Source: Mycolicibacterium aromaticivorans JS19b1 = JCM 16368
GTDB taxonomy: Bacteria > Actinomycetota > Actinomycetes > Mycobacteriales > Mycobacteriaceae
Direction: 5' to 3'
DNA: 64,000 nucleotides
NCBI RefSeq assembly: GCF_000559085.1
Contig: NZ_JALN02000001.1
Span: 372,001 to 436,000 of the forward strand
The notes under the pieces are model-generated. The model saw only the letters and a list, made by a program, of their open reading frames with translations, was not told the DNA's origin and searched no databases. A program made the translations under genes and the position numbers. Below, piece after piece: positions 59,530 to 64,000 of this stretch. How positions within the stretch are numbered: the stretch's first letter is position 1; each line of letters starts with the position of its first letter.

Positions 59530-60708
59530 ATGACCGTCACCGCCCAGCTGCCGTTCCGCCAGAGCCACCCACTGCGCTCCCCCGACGACCTTCTCGCGCT
59601 GCAGGGCACCGGGCCGATCCACAGAGTCCTGACCTCCGTCGGCGACGAGGCGTGGCTGGTCACCGGTTACTCACTGGTGCGCAGCCTCATGGACAACGAA
59701 CTCCTCGGCCGCACCCACCGCGACCCCGCGAACGCCCCGCGCAGCCGCACCTCGGCGTTGTTCGGCGGCCCGATCGGCGATTTCGATTCCGAGCCGGCCG
59801 ACCACGCCCGCATGCGCCGACTACTGCAGCCACACTTCGGTCCCCGGCACATGCGCACCCTGCAGCCGAAGGTCGAAGGTCTGTGCGCGGCCCTACTCGA
59901 CGACATGCACCGCCACGGGCCGCCGGCTGACCTGTTGACCAGCCTGACCCAGCCACTGCCCATCTTGGTGATCTGCGACCTGCTCGGCGTCCCGTACGCC
60001 GACCGGGACCGTTTCCGCCTCTGGGTCGACGACGCCGCGTTCTCCCCCGACGACGACGTCTCCCTCAAAGGGCTCGAGTCGCTGCTCGGCTACGGCATGG
60101 AGCTCGTCGGGGCCAAGCGAGCGAACCCGGACGACGACGTCATCTCCCGCCTGTGCGACGAACCCGATCTGGCCGACTTCGAGATCGCCACGCTGGCGAT
60201 GCAGCTACTCTTCGCCGGTCACGAGACGACCGTGACCCAAATCTGGGTCGGGTGCCTGCTGTTGCTGAGCAATCCCGACCAGTGGCAGACCCTGCTGCAC
60301 AACCCGAACCTCATCCCGAAGGCCGTCGAGGAAGTCCTGCGCGCCGGCATGACCGGCGGCGTCGGCGTCCCGCGCTATGCCCGCGGCGACATCGACGCCG
60401 ACGGCGTGACGATCCGGGAGGGAGATCTGGTTCTGCTCGACCCGGGCGCGGCCAACCACGACCCCGAATTCTTCGCCGATCCCGACCGGGTGGACCTCAA
60501 CCGCAGCGGCGCGGCCCACGTCGGCTTCGGGTACGGCCTGCACTACTGCCTCGGCGCCGCGCTCGCCCGACTGGAACTCAAGATCGTCTACTCCCAGCTC
60601 ATCCCCAACTTTCCCACCTTGCAGCTGTGCACTGATCCGGCGACGATGACCGCAGGCTTTCATTCCCTGTCCCACGGACTTGTCGAACTGCCGGTGACAT
60701 GGGGATAA
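59530..60708 (+). CDS. Cytochrome P450
   Basis: A 392-residue P450. The I-helix motif AGHETT is at 229-234, ExxR is Glu268 to Arg271 (EVLR), and the heme cysteine is Cys340 in FGYGLHYCLG. The layout (PHFGPRHMRTLQPKVEGL, DLLGVPYADRDRF) fits the CYP105/107-like soluble actinobacterial P450s that act on macrolides, terpenes or xenobiotics. No redox partner gene is adjacent. The message appears leaderless. Confidence 0.92.
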   Translation: MTVTAQLPFRQSHPLRSPDDLLALQGTGPIHRVLTSVGDEAWLVTGYSLVRSLMDNELLGRTHRDPANAPRSRTSALFGGPIGDFDSEPADHARMRRLLQPHFGPRHMRTLQPKVEGLCAALLDDMHRHGPPADLLTSLTQPLPILVICDLLGVPYADRDRFRLWVDDAAFSPDDDVSLKGLESLLGYGMELVGAKRANPDDDVISRLCDEPDLADFEIATLAMQLLFAGHETTVTQIWVGCLLLLSNPDQWQTLLHNPNLIPKAVEEVLRAGMTGGVGVPRYARGDIDADGVTIREGDLVLLDPGAANHDPEFFADPDRVDLNRSGAAHVGFGYGLHYCLGAALARLELKIVYSQLIPNFPTLQLCTDPATMTAGFHSLSHGLVELPVTWG

Positions 60709-61143
60709 AACCCTGAGATCGATCCTGCCGGAACGCTTCCTCGTGCCGGTGACAGCGCTGTCCGGGTCGCACACACTCTTACCAAATCGTCAATATTTCT
60801 GTCGAAGTCAGCCGCCGACCACCGCAGGTGTCGTACATTTCTGACGACGCTGAGAACACAGCCGACCGGTCGGGGCCCGGTAGCGCGAACACACCGAATT
60901 CCGACCGTCACAAGCGGGTCTCCAGGGGTGGGCTACGCGAAGTGGCCACCCCCTTGGGCCACCGGCCCCCCGCCCCTGGGGACCACTTGGCCTACAAGCG
61001 AACGTCGATGCCGCTCGATGCCCGTCCGGCCGACCCCGTCGTGAGCACATCACCCGGTGACACGTCACTGCGACCGAGGGCGGAGAACCAGTCCACGGCC
61101 CTTGCTGGCGAAGGCGTCCTGCACCCTCAGCCGAAGCAGTGGT
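60709..61143. other. Intergenic region with palindrome and hairpin, no gene found
   Basis: A 435-base gap between the P450 and the convergent secreted-protein gene. It contains the 12-base palindrome GACAGCGCTGTC (60751-60762) and a longer hairpin-like element (60940-60988) with AAGTGG/CCACTT and CCCC/GGGG pairing around a C-rich loop. Open frames here are short and lack ribosome sites. A terminator region or a small RNA is possible. Confidence 0.45.
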
Positions 61144-61635
61144 TCACCCCAGTCCCGGCGGCTGATCCTCGGACCACAGACAGTCACCGTTCATCGTGAT
61201 GGTGAACAACTTCGGTAGCACTACGAGGTGCAGGGGTTGACCTGACTCGCCGGGCGAATGCACCACCGGCGCAAGCTCTCCCGGACCGATCACGGTCACC
61301 TGATCGGCACTGCAGACTGCGGAAGGATCCAGCGGAGCCGCCGTCCACTGCCCCGAGCGAAGGTTAGGATTGCGAAATCCCTGACCGTGCAACGTGATTC
61401 CAGCGCCATAGCTCAACCAGCGACTTTGCGGGTCGAACGGGGCGAGCACCGGGGCCCACATGCCCGACGCCTGGCAAACGAGAAAGTCGCCGACATCCGG
61501 TAATCGGGTCATCACGTCGGTAAACTCAGCCGGACAGGACGCACCGGCCTGCGGCACCGGAACGTCAGCCCGCGCTGGGGCCACGCCGAACGAGAACGCG
61601 GCCGTGGCGGCCAGCAGCACGCCGCAACGCCACAC
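61144..61635 (-). CDS. Secreted protein of unknown function
   Basis: A 163-residue exported protein. The signal peptide is CGVLLAATAAFSFGVAPARA with cleavage after ARA. The mature part has four cysteines (ASCPAEF, FLVCQAS, AVCSAD, GDCLWS), likely two disulfides, and a proline-rich end. I do not recognise a family. Its GTG start lies two bases after the acyl-CoA synthetase stop, so it is expressed from that message. Confidence 0.72.
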   Translation of the reverse strand: MWRCGVLLAATAAFSFGVAPARADVPVPQAGASCPAEFTDVMTRLPDVGDFLVCQASGMWAPVLAPFDPQSRWLSYGAGITLHGQGFRNPNLRSGQWTAAPLDPSAVCSADQVTVIGPGELAPVVHSPGESGQPLHLVVLPKLFTITMNGDCLWSEDQPPGLG

Positions 61636-61637
61636 GG

Positions 61638-63476
61638 TCAGCCGTATAGCTCGTCGATGTTGTCGTGGAAGTTCTCCACGACCGCTTTACGCTTGAGCTT
61701 CAGGCTGGGAGTCAAATCGCCTGCCTCAACAGTCAATTCGCGATCGATGATGGCGAAGCGCTTGACCTGTTCCCACCTGTTCAGGTGCTTGTTGAGGGTT
61801 TCCACGTACCCCTCGACCATTTCCCTGGTCTTCGCGTCGCGGGCAACTTCCTCGAAGGACTTGCCCTCCATGCCGTTGCGATCTGCCCACTCCCTGATGG
61901 CCTCGGCATCGAGACTGACCAGCGCGACACAGTACGGCTTACCCTCGCCATAGATGATGATCTCGCTGGCGAACGGACAGATGCCCTTGAACGCCGCTGA
62001 GATCGCCGAGGGCGCAACATATTTGCCCTGCGACGTCTTGAACATGTCCTTCTTGCGGTCGGTGATCCGCAGATAGCCCTCGGCGTCGAGCTCCCCGATA
62101 TCGCCGGTGTGGAACCATCCATCGGCTTCGATGGCCTCCGCGGTCGCCTCGGGCAGGTCGTGGTAGCCGCTCATCACGCCCGGCCCCTTGAGTAACACCT
62201 CACCGTCGGCGGCGATCTTGACGTCGGTGTACGGCAACGTCCAGCCCACCGTCCCAAACCGATAGGCATTCAGACGATTGAGCGAGGACGCCGCGGACGT
62301 CTCGGTGAGCCCGTAGCCCTCCAGCACAATGGCGCCGACGGCGTCGAACCACTGCGCGATATCGCGGTCCAGCGCGGCCGAGCCGGAGATGAAGAACCGC
62401 AGGCGGCCACCGAACCGCTGCCGGATCGTGTTGAACACCAGTTTGTCGGCGAGTTTGTGTTGCAACGCAAGCAGCGGCCCGACCCGGTGGCCGGCTTGCC
62501 GGGCGCGCGAAACCTGGAGGCCCACGTCGCTGGCCCAGTCGAAGAGCCGCTTCTTGACGCCGCCCTCTTCGGCCATCGTCTCGGTGATCCGGCCGTGCAC
62601 CTTCTCGAAAATCCGCGGTACCGCACCCATGAATGTCGGCTTGATGATCGCCAGGTTCTCGACGATCTTGTCCACCCGGCCATCGATGACGGTGGGGAAA
62701 CCCATCACCAGCGGCATGGCCAGCATCACCTTGCCGAACGAGTGCGCCAGCGGCAGCCACAGATAGTTGAGGTCTTTGTCGGACAACACCTGCAGCGAAT
62801 CCAGCGCAGCGGCGGTATAGGTCCATGCCTCGTGGTGCAGGCGCACACCCTTCGGCTTGCCGGTGGTGCCGGAGGTATAGATCAGGGTGGCCAGCTGCTC
62901 GGGCGTGATCTCGTCGATCCGCTCGGTCACCGCGGTGGGCTTGTCGGCCAGGAGTTGCTTGCCCAGTTGCTGGAGATCCTCGAGGGTGATCACCCAGTCG
63001 TCATCGCTCGTGCCGTCGATGATCACCACCTTCTCGACGGCCGGTAGGTCGGCGCGGTTGGCCGTCAGCTTGTCGACCTGAGACTGGTTCTCGGCCACGA
63101 CAACCCGACTGCCGGAGTTGGCGACGATGAACGCGGTGTCTTCGGCGTTGGTGCTCGGATAGACCGTCGTCGTCGCCGCACCCGCGGACAGGATGCCGAA
63201 ATCGACGACCACCCACTCGTAGCGGGTTCCCGCCGCCAGTGCCACCCGGTCCTCGGGGTTGATGCCGAGGGCAATCAGCCCCGCGGCAATCAGCTCGACC
63301 CGTTCACCGACCTGCGCCCAGGTGACACTGGTCCACCCGTCATTGTCGGGATACCGGAACGCCTCGGCGTTGGGGGTGGCCGCGACGCGATCGAGAAACA
63401 TCCGCGGCACCGACGGCGCCCGGTTGTCGATTTTGCTCACGTCGGGCCGCTCGTCGGACTTGCGCGGGCCTGCCAT
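61638..63476 (-). CDS. Long-chain fatty-acid-CoA ligase (FadD15-like)
   Basis: A 612-residue AMP-forming acyl-CoA synthetase of the FadD15/long-chain group. The P-loop is TLIYTSGTTGKPKG, the second motif is EGYGLTETSAAS, the third is WFHTGDIGELDAEGYLRITD with the hinge RKKDMFKTSQGK, and the C-terminal lysine region is GDLTPSLKLKRKAV. It activates long-chain fatty acids to acyl-AMP and then acyl-CoA for lipid synthesis or breakdown. ATG 63476 has no strong ribosome site. A SRPBCC gene precedes it by 88 bases. Confidence 0.92.
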   Translation of the reverse strand: MAGPRKSDERPDVSKIDNRAPSVPRMFLDRVAATPNAEAFRYPDNDGWTSVTWAQVGERVELIAAGLIALGINPEDRVALAAGTRYEWVVVDFGILSAGAATTTVYPSTNAEDTAFIVANSGSRVVVAENQSQVDKLTANRADLPAVEKVVIIDGTSDDDWVITLEDLQQLGKQLLADKPTAVTERIDEITPEQLATLIYTSGTTGKPKGVRLHHEAWTYTAAALDSLQVLSDKDLNYLWLPLAHSFGKVMLAMPLVMGFPTVIDGRVDKIVENLAIIKPTFMGAVPRIFEKVHGRITETMAEEGGVKKRLFDWASDVGLQVSRARQAGHRVGPLLALQHKLADKLVFNTIRQRFGGRLRFFISGSAALDRDIAQWFDAVGAIVLEGYGLTETSAASSLNRLNAYRFGTVGWTLPYTDVKIAADGEVLLKGPGVMSGYHDLPEATAEAIEADGWFHTGDIGELDAEGYLRITDRKKDMFKTSQGKYVAPSAISAAFKGICPFASEIIIYGEGKPYCVALVSLDAEAIREWADRNGMEGKSFEEVARDAKTREMVEGYVETLNKHLNRWEQVKRFAIIDRELTVEAGDLTPSLKLKRKAVVENFHDNIDELYG

Positions 63477-63564
63477 GGCGCGAGTTTATGTCGCCTCGCG
63501 CCGCTCGTGGCGGAATCGGGAAGCCCGGCCCGAGCGAATCCCGGCCGCCGGCCGAACAGCCGGG

Positions 63565-64000
63565 CTAGTTCGGATCGAATTCGGCCGGTTCGCGATCCGC
63601 AGCGAGGTTCGCCAGCCGCCAGATGGATTCGCGGTTTCGCGGCCAGAATCCGGCCAGTTGCACCCGGTCCGGCAAGAACCTCATCGGCCCCTCCACTGCC
63701 ACCTCCGCCATCTCCACTCGGCAGCCACCCTCGATGTCGCTGAGCCGCAAAGTGATTCGCGCTGCGCCAGCTGGGCCAAGCCGTGCCAGCAGTACCAGTT
63801 CCTCCTGCGGCGTGCAGCGCAGCACCACGGTCTCGTCGTTGATCACCGCCGGCCAGACGCCGATCGAGTGCAGGATTCGCGCGCCCGGCGCCGGCCAGTC
63901 GGCGTCGACCGCGCGCATCCGACTGTTACCGACCACCCATTGCGAGTAGGTCCACCCGTTGGCCAGCACTTCCCAGACTCGTTCCCGTGGCGCGTCGATG
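63565..64000 (-). CDS. SRPBCC (polyketide cyclase-like) protein, 5' end beyond window
   Basis: The last 145 residues of a START/SRPBCC-fold protein. The visible start IDAPRERVWEVLANGWTYSQ is the usual first strand and helix of the fold, and GNSRMRAVDADWPAPGARIL follows; the gene continues beyond base 64000. The fold binds hydrophobic ligands; the ligand here is unknown. It lies upstream of the acyl-CoA synthetase on the same strand. Confidence 0.85.
   Translation of the reverse strand, partial: IDAPRERVWEVLANGWTYSQWVVGNSRMRAVDADWPAPGARILHSIGVWPAVINDETVVLRCTPQEELVLLARLGPAGAARITLRLSDIEGGCRVEMAEVAVEGPMRFLPDRVQLAGFWPRNRESIWRLANLAADREPAEFDPN

Overview
The window is a GC-rich chromosomal stretch from a mycobacterium, most likely an environmental rapid grower of the Mycolicibacterium type. 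The evidence is a core run matching M. tuberculosis Rv2603c-Rv2614c (yebC, pdxT, tesB2, pdxS, a membrane Nudix protein, pimA, patA, pgsA, a HIT phosphorylase, thrS), an MPT64-like secreted protein, F420-type DUF385 proteins, three cytochromes P450 and many GTG starts with 1-4 base stop/start overlaps. No insertion sequence, transposase, prophage gene or CRISPR array was seen.

Layout. 1-490 is the start of yebC. 619-5711 is an accessory catabolic block (MHS transporter, TetR, S15-type hydrolase, CMD protein, HIBADH-like dehydrogenase) lying between yebC and pdxT, followed by a 47-residue small gene at 5712-5855 with a strong ribosome site. 5984-16101, read leftward, is the conserved vitamin B6 and phosphatidylinositol-mannoside block, headed by a hotdog thioesterase and a PGPGW membrane protein. 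16136-21119 holds a DUF1990 protein, a membrane protein, a GAF-ANTAR regulator, an ECF sigma factor with a SnoaL tail and two SDRs. 21173-24202 is a tight four-gene operon (GT2, acyl-CoA dehydrogenase-like, PIG-L deacetylase, NodS-type methyltransferase) with a logic recalling Nod-factor modification; it is the best candidate here for an undescribed pathway. 24209-25696 encodes an actin-fold, single-span protein with a long threonine tail.

25788-30061 is a divergent catabolic locus (TetR, DapB-like, SDR against an Ltp2-like thiolase-fold protein and a DUF35 protein) around a palindromic operator. 30065-32405 is a partner-switching trio (HATPase kinase, STAS protein, GAF-PP2C phosphatase). 32527-41477 holds two P450s, one with its own TetR and a palindrome inside its promoter, a small lipoprotein, a UvrA-like ATPase, the MPT64 homologue, a DUF385 protein and a small secreted four-cysteine protein.

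41900-53512 is a run of eleven leftward genes, mostly overlapping: a membrane protein, GH15 glucoamylase/trehalase, SDR, ThDP-dependent pyruvate-oxidase-like enzyme, a small membrane protein, a gluconate-dehydrogenase-like subunit 3 with a GMC oxidoreductase, an enolase-superfamily dehydratase, a DUF385 protein, a GT4 glycosyltransferase and a PAS-ANTAR regulator. A divergent MarR gene sits at its head. Together they look like cytoplasmic sugar release and sugar or sugar-acid oxidation ending in pyruvate or acetate, with a regulatory tail. 54215-64000 holds an FAD monooxygenase, a probable exported protein, a second MarR, four tRNA genes (Val-CAC on the minus strand; Gly-GCC, Cys-GCA and Val-GAC on the plus strand), an SPW-type membrane protein, secreted proteins, a third P450, an acyl-CoA synthetase and a partial SRPBCC gene at the right edge.
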